A stretch of 64,000 bases of DNA from an uncultured Planococcus sp. Lineage in GTDB: Bacteria; Bacillota; Bacilli; Bacillales_A; Planococcaceae. This document shows, in pieces, positions 17,333 to 25,945 of the stretch. The position numbers and the translations under genes are program-made. Within the stretch, counting starts at the first letter, position 1, and every line of letters begins with the position of its first letter. Under the pieces are notes generated by a model. The model worked only from the letters and a program-made list of their open reading frames with translations, was not told the DNA's origin and made no database searches. The stretch spans positions 620,001 to 684,000 of the forward strand of contig CANLRI010000001.1 of assembly GCA_947493585.1 (NCBI GenBank), read 5' to 3'.

Positions 17333-17394
17333 ACGCAAGCTGTAACTTTTTGGAGACGTAAAAGGTCTAATGGGTAAATGGCGCTGGAAAGGTC

Positions 17395-19542
17395 GTGGTG
17401 ATCGTGAAATGGAGTAGAGCCTGGTGGATAGCGGCAATTCTCTTGGTATTTTCAGGTATAGCTTTTATTGTGTTGACGGAAAATATAGCCATCAGCGGGT
17501 CCTCCACAGCGCTCTCGGAATCTGGCTGGCGGGCGAATTTTTCAGCGCCGCTCGATGCGGATGCGGTTGAAAAAGGCGCCATATACTTGACGGATGCAGA
17601 TGGCCAAAAGCTTGACCTCGGTATGCGCTTGGCAAATGGCGGGCGGATACTGGAAGTTCCGGACATCGCTAGCGGAGACTATACGCTTCATGTCACCAAA
17701 GCCGCCTTATCAAGCAGTTTCCTGAAAACCCTGTCGACAAACCAACTCGAGTTCACGATACAAGATGAAGTCCAAAGCCTAGCCGGAGAAGAGGAGTTGC
17801 GTACTTATTTTACGCGATTGCTGAAGCTCCAAAAAGATAATCCGTTTTACCGCGGTTTCGGTGAAGGGGTAGAGGAAGCAGAAGACAGTGCATCAGGTGA
17901 AGCCGGCGGAATGGGAGGCGGCGAGCATTCGACCACGAATAATCAGGTGGAAGGCATTGATGAAGGGGACATTGTGCAAACAGATGGCGATTATTTATAT
18001 TCTGTCAGCGAGTCGCGCGTGGCGATTTCCGATATCAGGAACCCCGAAAATATGAAGCTTGCAGCTGTTTTAGAATTTGACGAGGAAACGTATCCAGAGA
18101 AATTATTTTTATCGGACGGTACGCTGACTGTCATATCAAGCCGCTTTTCGCTGATGGAAACCGAATCGGATATGGAAATGGAGAGTTTCATGCCTTATTC
18201 CGGCATTACCGTGATTTCCCTCTACGATGTCTCGACACCCGAAAACCCTAAGCTAATCCGTGAATTTGGCAATGAAGGCTCATTTAACAATGCGAGGCTG
18301 TCAAACGGCATCCTGCATTATGTCAGCAACGTGTTTCCGAATTACTGGATATTGGAGGAGCAGCCAGATATTGAGCTACGCCCACGGCTATTTGATTCGG
18401 CGCAAAGTGGTGAGCTTGAACCTCTGCCTTATGAAGATCTGACCATTTTGCCAGGAACAATGGAAGGAAGCTATAGCGTCATCACCTCCGTTAATTTGGA
18501 TGAGCCTGCGTCAAACGAAATTTCCACAAAAGGCTTTTTGGGCGGTAATGAACAAATGTATATGAATGAACAGCATCTCTATTTGACGGCTTCCGCTTTC
18601 GAGACGGCTGAAGGGGAGTTTGAAGACACCGCGCTTTGGGTGCCACAACAAGCAGATACGGAAATTTTCAAATTTGGCTTGGACGGTATTTCCGTGGAAT
18701 TCATGGCTTCGGCTCGCGTGCAAGGTTCCTTATTGAACCAGTTTTCGATGGATGAATTCGAAGGCCACTTCCGCGTGGCAACAACAGAAGGAGTCGCTTG
18801 GGCACCGGATTCCGAATCGAAAAACCACCTGTTCATTTTGAACGAACAATTGGAACAGGTGGGTTCAGTGGAAAACCTAGCGCCGGGGGAACGCATCTAT
18901 TCGGTCCGCTTTATCGGCAGTAAAGCTTATATGGTAACCTTCCGCGAGACCGATCCGCTGTTTGCAATCGATGTCTCAGATCCAGCTGCACCAGAAGTAT
19001 TGGGTGAGTTGAAAATTCCTGGTTTTTCGAATTACTTACATCCACTTGATGACAAGCATTTGATCGGTTTCGGCTATGATACAAAAATTGAGTCAGTCAA
19101 GGGTGGCGGAGAGCCGCGCATCGTAACCGGCGGCATGAAAATCTCATTATTCGATGTCAGCGATATGGCCAATCCTAAAGAAACCGATACGGAAATCATT
19201 GGGGGGCCAGGAACCTATTCTGCTTTGCAATACGACCACAAAGCGTTATTCCGCCATGAACAGCAGAGCTTATTTGGTTTTCCAGTATCGATCTATGAAG
19301 GCGATGGTATGGAGTATATTGAATTTCAGGCAGAAGGGGCTTTAGTTTACTCGATCACGCCTGAAGGAATTGAACTATCTGCTGATTTGACTCAAGCATC
19401 CGACCAGCCTTATGAAGACTGGAATACATCGGTCCAGCGCCTAGCTTATGCAAAAGATTCTTTGTATCTAGTGGCGAATGCGCAAGTCCGAAGCTACCGT
19501 TTGTCCGATTTTGAACCACTTGGCACATTGGCGCTGCAATAA
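17395..19542 (+). CDS. Membrane-anchored beta-propeller protein
   Basis: A 715-residue extracytoplasmic protein of the C-terminal beta-propeller (Beta_propel) family. An N-terminal signal-anchor (WWIAAILLVFSGIAFIVL) is followed by an Ig-like region and a Gly/acidic linker (about 160-185). The marker NNQVEGIDEGDIVQTDGDYLYSV then opens the propeller; key residues are the N-Q-V-E-G-x-D-E and Q-T-D-G series. Repeated blades of the type ISLYDVSTPENPK, IDVSDPAAPEVLGEL and ISLFDVSDMANPKETD follow. The function is unknown; such propellers usually bind ligands or partner proteins at the cell surface. The start is one of several near GTG codons (17395, 17398, 17404) after GGAAAGG. Confidence 0.85.
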   Translation: MVIVKWSRAWWIAAILLVFSGIAFIVLTENIAISGSSTALSESGWRANFSAPLDADAVEKGAIYLTDADGQKLDLGMRLANGGRILEVPDIASGDYTLHVTKAALSSSFLKTLSTNQLEFTIQDEVQSLAGEEELRTYFTRLLKLQKDNPFYRGFGEGVEEAEDSASGEAGGMGGGEHSTTNNQVEGIDEGDIVQTDGDYLYSVSESRVAISDIRNPENMKLAAVLEFDEETYPEKLFLSDGTLTVISSRFSLMETESDMEMESFMPYSGITVISLYDVSTPENPKLIREFGNEGSFNNARLSNGILHYVSNVFPNYWILEEQPDIELRPRLFDSAQSGELEPLPYEDLTILPGTMEGSYSVITSVNLDEPASNEISTKGFLGGNEQMYMNEQHLYLTASAFETAEGEFEDTALWVPQQADTEIFKFGLDGISVEFMASARVQGSLLNQFSMDEFEGHFRVATTEGVAWAPDSESKNHLFILNEQLEQVGSVENLAPGERIYSVRFIGSKAYMVTFRETDPLFAIDVSDPAAPEVLGELKIPGFSNYLHPLDDKHLIGFGYDTKIESVKGGGEPRIVTGGMKISLFDVSDMANPKETDTEIIGGPGTYSALQYDHKALFRHEQQSLFGFPVSIYEGDGMEYIEFQAEGALVYSITPEGIELSADLTQASDQPYEDWNTSVQRLAYAKDSLYLVANAQVRSYRLSDFEPLGTLALQ

Positions 19543-19554
19543 ACACGATGCATA

Positions 19555-19590
19555 GGAGCGGATCTCTGTTAATAGAGATCCGCTCTTTAT
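19555..19590 (+). terminator. Terminator after the beta-propeller gene
   Basis: Twelve-bp stem GAGCGGATCTCT / AGAGATCCGCTC with loop GTTAAT, followed by a short T-rich tail. Confidence 0.85.
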
Positions 19591-19686
19591 CGTTTCTGTA
19601 CTGGGCAGGCTGAAGATGCACGTTTATACTTACAGAAAGAGGGAATAACAAAAATATTCTGATATCACTAAACGGGAGGGAAAAAC

Positions 19687-20826
19687 ATGAAGGCAGTAAC
19701 GTTTCAAGGAACGAAAGACATGCAAGTCAAAGAAGTCAAAGACCCGGAACTCCAAAAACGTGATGACATCATCGTGAAAATAACTTCCACCGCTATTTGC
19801 GGAACAGATTTGCACATCTATCAAGGGGCGTTGCCTACTACCAAAAACACCGTCATTGGCCACGAACCGATGGGCATTGTAGAAGAAGCCGGCCCGGACG
19901 TTACCAAGGTGAAAAAAGGCGACCGAATCGTCTTGCCGTTTAATATAAGCTGCGGCCACTGCTTCTACTGTTCTCACGAAATGGAAAGCCAGTGCGATAA
20001 CTCAAATGGCAACCCTCATTTTGATACAGGCGCCTATTTCGGCTTAACGGAACGCTATGGCGATTATTCAGGCGGGCAGGCTGAATATCTGCGCGTGCCA
20101 TATGCTAACTTCATGCCATTGGTCATTCCGGAATCTTCCGAGCTCGAAGATGAGCAGGTCCTGTTCCTGTCGGATGTACTGCCGACGGCCTGGTGGAGCG
20201 TCGAGAACGCAGGTGTCAAAGAAGGCGACACGGTCGTCGTTCTCGGCTGCGGGCCGATTGGGCTCATGACCCAGAAGTTTGCCTGGATGAAAGGGGCAGC
20301 GCGGGTTATTGCGGTAGATGAATTGCCGTACCGGATGGAAAAAGCGAAAAAAATGAATAATGTGGAAATCGTCGACTTCAGCCTGCACGACAACACGGGA
20401 GCGTTGATCCATGAAATCACTAAAGGCGGCGCACGGGTCGTCATTGATTGCGTAGGGATGGACGGTAAGAAATCGGCATCAGAAGCCGTTCAGCAAAAGC
20501 TTATGCTGCAAGGCGGGACGCTGAGCGCAATCGATATCGCGAAAGATGCTGTCAGCAAGTTCGGGACCATCCAATTGACGGGCGTCTACGGATTGACCTA
20601 CAATCAATTCCCGCTCGGTAATCTGTTTGAACGTAATGTAACAATGAAGATGGGGCAAGCACCGGTCATCCATTTGATGCCGATGCTCCTCGACAAAATT
20701 GAAAAAGGCGAGTTCGACCCGCGCGAGATCATTTCACACATTGTGCCTCTTGAACAGGCGAGTGAAGCATACCGGATTTTCAATGACCACGAAGATGAAT
20801 GCACCAAAGTCATTTTAAAACCATAA
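19687..20826 (+). CDS. Zinc-dependent alcohol dehydrogenase (formaldehyde-dehydrogenase-like)
   Basis: A 379-residue medium-chain dehydrogenase. The catalytic-zinc motif is AICGTDLHIYQG with GHEPMGIV. The structural-zinc lobe has four Cys (CGHCFYCSHEMESQC), and the NAD(P) motif is VVVLGCGPIGLM. The long insertion and the segment VLFLSDVLPTAWW are typical of glutathione-independent formaldehyde/alcohol dehydrogenase-like members (FDH-like MDR). Bacillota lack glutathione, so the true substrate is open. The ribosome site GGGAGGG is good. It is not a threonine dehydrogenase partner of kbl: the two genes are 38 kb apart. It is a single gene ended by a perfect-palindrome terminator. Confidence 0.88.
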   Translation: MKAVTFQGTKDMQVKEVKDPELQKRDDIIVKITSTAICGTDLHIYQGALPTTKNTVIGHEPMGIVEEAGPDVTKVKKGDRIVLPFNISCGHCFYCSHEMESQCDNSNGNPHFDTGAYFGLTERYGDYSGGQAEYLRVPYANFMPLVIPESSELEDEQVLFLSDVLPTAWWSVENAGVKEGDTVVVLGCGPIGLMTQKFAWMKGAARVIAVDELPYRMEKAKKMNNVEIVDFSLHDNTGALIHEITKGGARVVIDCVGMDGKKSASEAVQQKLMLQGGTLSAIDIAKDAVSKFGTIQLTGVYGLTYNQFPLGNLFERNVTMKMGQAPVIHLMPMLLDKIEKGEFDPREIISHIVPLEQASEAYRIFNDHEDECTKVILKP

Positions 20827-20839
20827 AAAAATGTCGATG

Positions 20840-20870
20840 AAACGCTCCGGTTACCGGAGCGTTTTAATTT
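20840..20870 (+). terminator. Terminator after the alcohol dehydrogenase
   Basis: Palindrome AACGCTCCGG / CCGGAGCGTT with TTA loop followed by a T-rich tail. Confidence 0.85.
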
Positions 20871-20919
20871 TGCCTTGCCTGCGGTATGATGGTACAGAAG
20901 AAAAAGGGGGGGAGACCAG

Positions 20920-21675
20920 ATGGCCGAAATATCGGAAGTCAGAAGAGAACTCGCGCTGGATTGTTTTCTATTGGCCGGAAAAGTCATGATGGAAAGCGGC
21001 GCGGAAACCTACCGGGTGGAAGATACGATGATCCGGATGGCGGTTTCGCAAAATATGATGGATTCCCATTGCTTTGTGACTCCAGCGGGCATTATGTTTT
21101 CCCCGAGCAATGACTTGCCGACGCGCTTTGTCCGCATCCATGGGCGCCGTACCGACCTCGAACGGGTGGCACGTGTCAATGCCGTCTCGAGACGTCTCGT
21201 AGCGGGCCAGCTGACTTTGCAGCAGGCGTATGAAGAAATGACGGAAATTGAAAAAAACCATTACTTATTCCCTTTGTGGCTGCAAGTATTCGCAGCTGCA
21301 GTTGCCAGTGCCTGCTTCCTGATTTTGATGGGCGGAGGCTGGGCGGACATTCCGTTCGCTTTTCTCATTGGGGGAATCGGTTTTTATATTGTGGAAATGG
21401 TACTCGTGAAAACGAGAGTCAAGTTTTTTGCAGAATTCATAGGAGCGGTCGCCATCGGTACTTTAGCTGTGCTCGTTGTGAATAGTGGATTCGGTAACGA
21501 TCCCGATACGATCATCATCGGTTCGGTCATGCCGCTTGTGCCTGGCTTGCTGATCACTAACGCAGTCCGTGATATGATGGCGGGCCATTTTGTATCGGGA
21601 TTATCGATGGGCGCAGAAGCTTTTTTGACAGCATTCGCTATCGGAGCGGGCATCGCCATCGTATTGTCATTTTAA
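20920..21675 (+). CDS. Threonine/serine exporter, N-terminal (DUF1212) half of ThrE
   Basis: A 251-residue membrane protein equal to the N-terminal half of the ThrE exporter. A soluble N-terminal region has the family motif MESGAETYRVEDTM and FVTPAGIMFSP. About five transmembrane helices follow after residue 115. ThrE-type proteins export L-threonine and L-serine by proton antiport. The next gene, 12 bases downstream, encodes the C-terminal half, so the exporter is a two-subunit form as in many Bacillota. ATG 20920 follows a long G-rich purine ribosome site. Confidence 0.9.
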   Translation: MAEISEVRRELALDCFLLAGKVMMESGAETYRVEDTMIRMAVSQNMMDSHCFVTPAGIMFSPSNDLPTRFVRIHGRRTDLERVARVNAVSRRLVAGQLTLQQAYEEMTEIEKNHYLFPLWLQVFAAAVASACFLILMGGGWADIPFAFLIGGIGFYIVEMVLVKTRVKFFAEFIGAVAIGTLAVLVVNSGFGNDPDTIIIGSVMPLVPGLLITNAVRDMMAGHFVSGLSMGAEAFLTAFAIGAGIAIVLSF

Positions 21676-21687
21676 GGAGGAGATCGA

Positions 21688-22155
21688 ATGAACTGGCCTT
21701 TGGAGGCATTTCTAAGTTTTTTGGCAGCCGGAGCATTCGGCATCATTTTCAATATCCCAAAGAAGACACTCATCAGTTGTGGTCTTGTCGGGATGAGCGG
21801 CTGGCTTGTCTACCGGAGCTATTTCCTCATGTTTGATGACCCGATTCAAGCCACTTTCGCCGGCGCCTTCATTGTCGCGATCGTTGCACACATCTTGGCG
21901 AAAACATTTAAAATGCCAATGATCATTTTCAGTGTCGCCGGCATCATCCCGCTTGTTCCGGGAAGCCGTGCTTACAATGCGATGCGCAATATCGTGGAGA
22001 ACGATTACATGGAAGCGGTCGATTTCGCCGTGCAGGCATTGATGATTTCAGGCGCTATCGCCATGGGATTGGTATTCGCAGAAGTGCTCATGCAATTGTA
22101 TTTCAAGTATCAAGCTAGACGGACACAGAAAAAAATGGGCTTCACCCAGGAATGA
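21688..22155 (+). CDS. Threonine/serine exporter, C-terminal (DUF3815) half of ThrE
   Basis: A 155-residue protein with four to five hydrophobic segments. The motif IPKKTLISCGLVGMSGW lies near residue 25, and the re-entrant signature GIIPLVPGSRAYNAM matches the DUF3815 half of ThrE. It pairs with the upstream DUF1212 protein to form one export unit. The ribosome site AAGGAGGA lies in the 12-base gap. A terminator follows the stop. Confidence 0.9.
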   Translation: MNWPLEAFLSFLAAGAFGIIFNIPKKTLISCGLVGMSGWLVYRSYFLMFDDPIQATFAGAFIVAIVAHILAKTFKMPMIIFSVAGIIPLVPGSRAYNAMRNIVENDYMEAVDFAVQALMISGAIAMGLVFAEVLMQLYFKYQARRTQKKMGFTQE

Positions 22156-22167
22156 TTGATGAAACAA

Positions 22168-22201
22168 CAGGCTGCCAGCTTTGCGGGCAGTCTTTTTTTT
22201 G
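22168..22201 (+). terminator. Terminator of the split thrE operon
   Basis: Stem GGCTGCC / GGCAGTC (one G-T pair) extended by GC/GC around a small loop, followed by eight T. Confidence 0.8.
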
Positions 22202-22249
22202 TGGGAATAATGTATGCCAGGAGCTGACAATAACGCCTCAATCTTCTAC

Positions 22250-22492
22250 TAACTCCGGGAAGCGATTCCCCACTAGCCGGCAACTTGTGAAAAAGCCGAA
22301 CCATGTAAACACGTTGTAATCAACGAAATATATAAGCTGCAAAGCGCCCAGGGTGAGCCGACGCAGTAGGAGAAAAGCTGCACCCAATAATCGTATGAAC
22401 CGGCTTGCTCAACTTTCGCATCGCAGATGAATTGGCTCAATTTACTTTCGCCAATTCATTGTTGCCAAAGGCCAACCCAAAGCAGGGTAGCG
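22250..22492 (+). repeat. Structured repeat family R2, copy A (with insert module)
   Basis: A diverged single copy of the repeat that forms the array at 41.1-41.9 kb. It has the 5' hairpin GGGAA-GCGA-TTCCC (a GNRA-like loop), then CTAGCCGGCAACT. The core pair GGGTGAGCC (22351-22359) and GGCCAACCC (22470-22478) follows. The apical part between them carries the R3 insert with stem GAATTGGC / GCCAATTC, as in copy C. No protein is encoded. It fills the gap between the thrE terminator and the terminator of the minus-strand GGDEF/EAL gene. Confidence 0.8.
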
Positions 22493-22549
22493 GATATCAA
22501 TACGAGGACAGCGTATGACAATATCTGTGATTCGAAAATCCGAACACAA

Positions 22550-22588
22550 TAAAAAACCCCAGACCGCGGAATTTCCGCGGTCTGGGGT
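22550..22588 (-). terminator. Terminator of the GGDEF/EAL gene
   Basis: Very strong stem CCCCAGACCGCGGAA / TTCCGCGGTCTGGGG. On the minus strand it is followed by six T. Confidence 0.92.
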
Positions 22589-22595
22589 AGAGAGA

Positions 22596-24602
22596 TTATT
22601 TTAGCCATTTCTCGAGTTCCTGGGCGCTCATCGGGTGGCTGATGATATAGCCTTGGATGCTATTGCAATCCATCGCCCGAAGCAGTTCAAGCTGCTCGTT
22701 CGTTTCAACCCCTTCAGCGGTCACTTGGAAATCAAGCGACTTGCCAAACTGGATCATGCCGTTAATCATTTTCTGCATTTTTTCCTGCTTTGTGATCGAC
22801 TGGATAATGGCCCGGTCAATTTTTAATGAGGAAATCGGCAATAACAGCATATAACGGAAAGATGCATAGCCTGTTCCGAAGTCATCGAGCGCAAATTGTA
22901 CGCCTTGCTGGTTCAAACGGTTCATTTGCTGCATGATCGGCCGTTCCGCTTCTGCTTCAAGCGCGAACTTCTCGGTGATCTCGATCATCAAGGAATGCGG
23001 ATCGCAATTATTTGCTTTCATTTGCTCGATCAACAGGCTCGCCATATCCTTGTCGCGGAATTCACGGATAGAGGAGTTGATGCTAATGCGCAAATTGATT
23101 CCTTTTGCTTTCCAATCTTTCAATTGCGCGCAGGCGGTCTCCAGAACGAAACTGCCGATCTCATGAATCATGCCGTTCTCTTCGGCAATGGGAATGAGTT
23201 CATCAGGCGTCACGATGCCGATTTCATCATCATTCCAGCGGACCAGCGCTTCGACACTTTCGACATTGCCAGTCGAGAGATTCACTTGCGGCTGATACAA
23301 CAATTGCAGGTTTTTTCGATCCAAAGCATGGACAAGCCGCTTCTCAATAAGCGCTTTCCGGTTCAGGCGTTCGTGGTCGTCTGCTGTCAAAGTGGAAATG
23401 GCGCTGCCGCCGCGGTCTTTGACTTTCTTGATCGTTGCATAGGAAGCTTTGATCAAGTGGACGAAGCTTTGCTGATCTTCCGGATATTTCGTAATGGCGC
23501 CGCTAACTGTCAAAGGAACTGCCGTGCCCCCGATATAAATCGGGTGCTGTTGCAAATAAGGCAGGAAGCCCTCGAGGAACCAGTTCGGCAATGGCGTGAT
23601 CAACGCAAATTCATGAAGCCCGGCGCGTGTAATCAAGGAATCCGAGAAATACATGCGCAAGCGTTTCGTGAACTCGATCAGTAATTCATTTTCCGTATCG
23701 GTATCCGATACATCACGCAAAGTGTAGAACCGGTCGATATCAAGGAACAGGAAAGAGAAATGACGGCCTTCTTTTATATGTTCCGCAACGGCTTGTTCAA
23801 GGCGGTGGCGATTTTCGAGCCCCGTGATTGGGTCGATAAAAGCGATTTCCTCGAGGTGCTTTTGGGCATGCTTTGTTTCCGTGATGTCTTTTTCAAGGAA
23901 GATATAATACGCATCTTCTTCCGATAATTGCATCGGAATCGCCGTCAAGTCGACCCAGTACGTTTCACCGTCTTTTGTCGCTTTTTTTGCTTCGCCGTTC
24001 CATACGTGCCCATCTTTCAAGCTTTCCAGGATCGAATCGACAAACTCAATGTCTTCTTCGCTGTCATGGAACATTTGCCATACCGGTTTGCCGAGTACGC
24101 GTTTAGGGGTCCATTTGCTGAGCTTTAGGAAATGGGGGTTCGCGTAAGTGACAAGAAACTCTTGATCGAAATAAGTCATCATGAACGAATCGTCCAGCCC
24201 ATGGCGCAGATGACTTAATTCTCTTGCTGCTGACTCTGCGCTTACGCTATCATCGATCTCATAGATGGTCAGAAGGAAACGCTCACCATGCGATGTGAAC
24301 GCTTTCGTGACAACCGTAGAATAGCTTTGCCCGCCGCTGCCAAGGCCGGTTTCCATATTTTCGAACCGTACCGGATCTGTGCTTTCCAATAGCATGTCCC
24401 ATGGTTGCTTGTGGAAAGCGGCTTGTTCTGGATTCATATAGGGAAAGGGTTGGCCTTTAGTGCTCTCTGTATTTAGTTGAAAGATGCGTTCGGCGTGCCC
24501 GTTGAACCAAGTGATGAGTCCTTCTTGATCAAAAATGATGATGGGGAAGGGAATATGGTTATATGCTAGGGTTTGTGCCAAAAAATCCTGCTTTTCACTC
24601 AT
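22596..24602 (-). CDS. PAS-PAS-GGDEF-EAL protein with degenerate GGDEF, probable c-di-GMP phosphodiesterase
   Basis: A 668-residue cytoplasmic protein. Two PAS sensor domains span about 10-115 and 135-245. A GGDEF domain (about 255-410) and an EAL domain (about 425-668) follow. The cyclase signature GGDEF is replaced by AGLHEF, so cyclase activity is probably lost; such domains often bind GTP and regulate the EAL part. The EAL domain keeps its key elements: EALVRW, the INSSI Asn, MIEITE, DDFGTGYAS, KIDRAII and TAEGVET. A c-di-GMP phosphodiesterase controlled by PAS ligands is therefore the best call. The start has AAGGAG 9 bases upstream. Confidence 0.92.
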   Translation of the reverse strand: MSEKQDFLAQTLAYNHIPFPIIIFDQEGLITWFNGHAERIFQLNTESTKGQPFPYMNPEQAAFHKQPWDMLLESTDPVRFENMETGLGSGGQSYSTVVTKAFTSHGERFLLTIYEIDDSVSAESAARELSHLRHGLDDSFMMTYFDQEFLVTYANPHFLKLSKWTPKRVLGKPVWQMFHDSEEDIEFVDSILESLKDGHVWNGEAKKATKDGETYWVDLTAIPMQLSEEDAYYIFLEKDITETKHAQKHLEEIAFIDPITGLENRHRLEQAVAEHIKEGRHFSFLFLDIDRFYTLRDVSDTDTENELLIEFTKRLRMYFSDSLITRAGLHEFALITPLPNWFLEGFLPYLQQHPIYIGGTAVPLTVSGAITKYPEDQQSFVHLIKASYATIKKVKDRGGSAISTLTADDHERLNRKALIEKRLVHALDRKNLQLLYQPQVNLSTGNVESVEALVRWNDDEIGIVTPDELIPIAEENGMIHEIGSFVLETACAQLKDWKAKGINLRISINSSIREFRDKDMASLLIEQMKANNCDPHSLMIEITEKFALEAEAERPIMQQMNRLNQQGVQFALDDFGTGYASFRYMLLLPISSLKIDRAIIQSITKQEKMQKMINGMIQFGKSLDFQVTAEGVETNEQLELLRAMDCNSIQGYIISHPMSAQELEKWLK

Positions 24603-24868
24603 TAACTGACGCTCCTTAACCGTTTTGTACTTTCATTATAAAGAAGAAAAGGTCTTTCGTCACCACTTTACAAAAATATAATACGGGAATTTTAGCACAG
24701 AAAAGCTATTGTCCTTTTTTAGTATCTCATGAGAGAATAGGCATGATTCGATTGAAAATTGAGGGAATCGATAAATTTGTCCCGATTTCAAGGATTTAAA
24801 CTGATAATCAAAGTCGATTTAGCTAATTCGTCATGGGTTGGATTTGTTATCCGGAAGGAGTGGGACGA

Positions 24869-25780
24869 ATGGAACGTCTAAAAGGGGTATCGATGATATT
24901 AATAGGGGCGATGCTTTGGGGAGCCACCGGACCGCTCATGGAATGGACACTTGATGTTTACCCGATTTCTGTGCCATTTCTGCTGACTATCCGTCTTATT
25001 GTCGCTGGCATCGTCCTGCTGCTGTTTTTGAAAATGAAAAAGGTCCAAGTGACGTCAATTTTCCGGCAAAAAATATGGACGCGTCCCTTATTGATCTTTT
25101 CTGTGGCAGGCATGCTCGGTGTCCAATACAGTTTCGTCGCAGCGATTGATACGAGCAATGCTGTCTTTGCGACATTGATGCAGTTTCTTGCGCCTGTTTA
25201 CGTCATTGTCTTCATTTCCCTGCGCCTTCGTAAATGGCCGCCGGTCTATCAAGTGCTCGGCATGCTCGGTACGCTCGCCGGTTTGTTTTTATTGTTGACG
25301 GACGGGCGCTTGGATTCCTTGGTCATTAGCGGCGAAGCGCTATTTTGGGGAGTTCTGGTCGGCTTAGCTTTCACGTTCTATACGCTTTATCCGGCTCGCT
25401 TGATGCAAGAATGGGGCGTCTTGCTCGTTGTCGGTTGGTCGATGCTGTTCGGTGGAATCTTTCTTGGGCTCATCAATCCAATTTTCCTGTCAGACGAATG
25501 GGGGCTATTGGCAGATCCAACACTCATTTTAGCGATCATCGCAATTATAGTGGTCGGTACGATGGCCTTTGTGCTGTTCCTTAGCAGCATGCGATTCATC
25601 TCGCCAGTGGAAACGAGTATTTTATCTGCAATGGAGCCGTTGACCGCGATGGTCATCTCGCTAGTCTGGTTCGGCCATTTTCTATCCCCATTGCAAATCG
25701 GCGGTGCCTTGCTGATGTTGGTATTCGTCACTTGGTTATCGTTTGCCGGCAATAAAAAGCCTATCAAAGAAAACTTGTGA
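24869..25780 (+). CDS. EamA/DMT-family transporter
   Basis: A 303-residue drug/metabolite transporter with ten predicted transmembrane helices in two EamA repeats. The first begins with GVSMILIGAMLWGATGPLM. The second contains FVLFLSSMRFISPVETSILSAMEPL, with the conserved proline and E-P-L near the end of the repeat. These carriers export amino acids or other metabolites; the substrate is unknown. ATG 24869 is chosen because AAGGAG lies 8 bases upstream. It is transcribed divergently from the GGDEF/EAL gene and closed by its own terminator. Confidence 0.88.
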   Translation: MERLKGVSMILIGAMLWGATGPLMEWTLDVYPISVPFLLTIRLIVAGIVLLLFLKMKKVQVTSIFRQKIWTRPLLIFSVAGMLGVQYSFVAAIDTSNAVFATLMQFLAPVYVIVFISLRLRKWPPVYQVLGMLGTLAGLFLLLTDGRLDSLVISGEALFWGVLVGLAFTFYTLYPARLMQEWGVLLVVGWSMLFGGIFLGLINPIFLSDEWGLLADPTLILAIIAIIVVGTMAFVLFLSSMRFISPVETSILSAMEPLTAMVISLVWFGHFLSPLQIGGALLMLVFVTWLSFAGNKKPIKENL

Positions 25781-25785
25781 CTAGG

Positions 25786-25815
25786 GGCAAGCAGCAAAAT
25801 GCTGCTTGCCTTTCT
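25786..25815 (+). terminator. Terminator after the EamA transporter
   Basis: Ten-bp stem GGCAAGCAGC / GCTGCTTGCC with AAAAT loop and a short T-rich tail. Confidence 0.85.
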
Positions 25816-25945
25816 CGTTTCCGAATACGAAAATTATTGTTTTAATACATGACAAAAAAAGGGATATCCCTACCTGATATCTGAAAATTATGGCATACTA
25901 GTTTTAAATAAAGTTCGAGTTTCGAAATGTTCAGGAGGCACCATT

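Noticed and set aside
19687..20826. Threonine dehydrogenase (tdh) partner of kbl
   Set aside because: The protein has the longer insertion and motifs of formaldehyde-dehydrogenase-like enzymes and lies 38 kb from kbl.
25816..25945. BmrB-type leader peptide gene before the ABC exporter
   Set aside because: No short frame with a ribosome site and terminator/antiterminator pair is visible in this gap.
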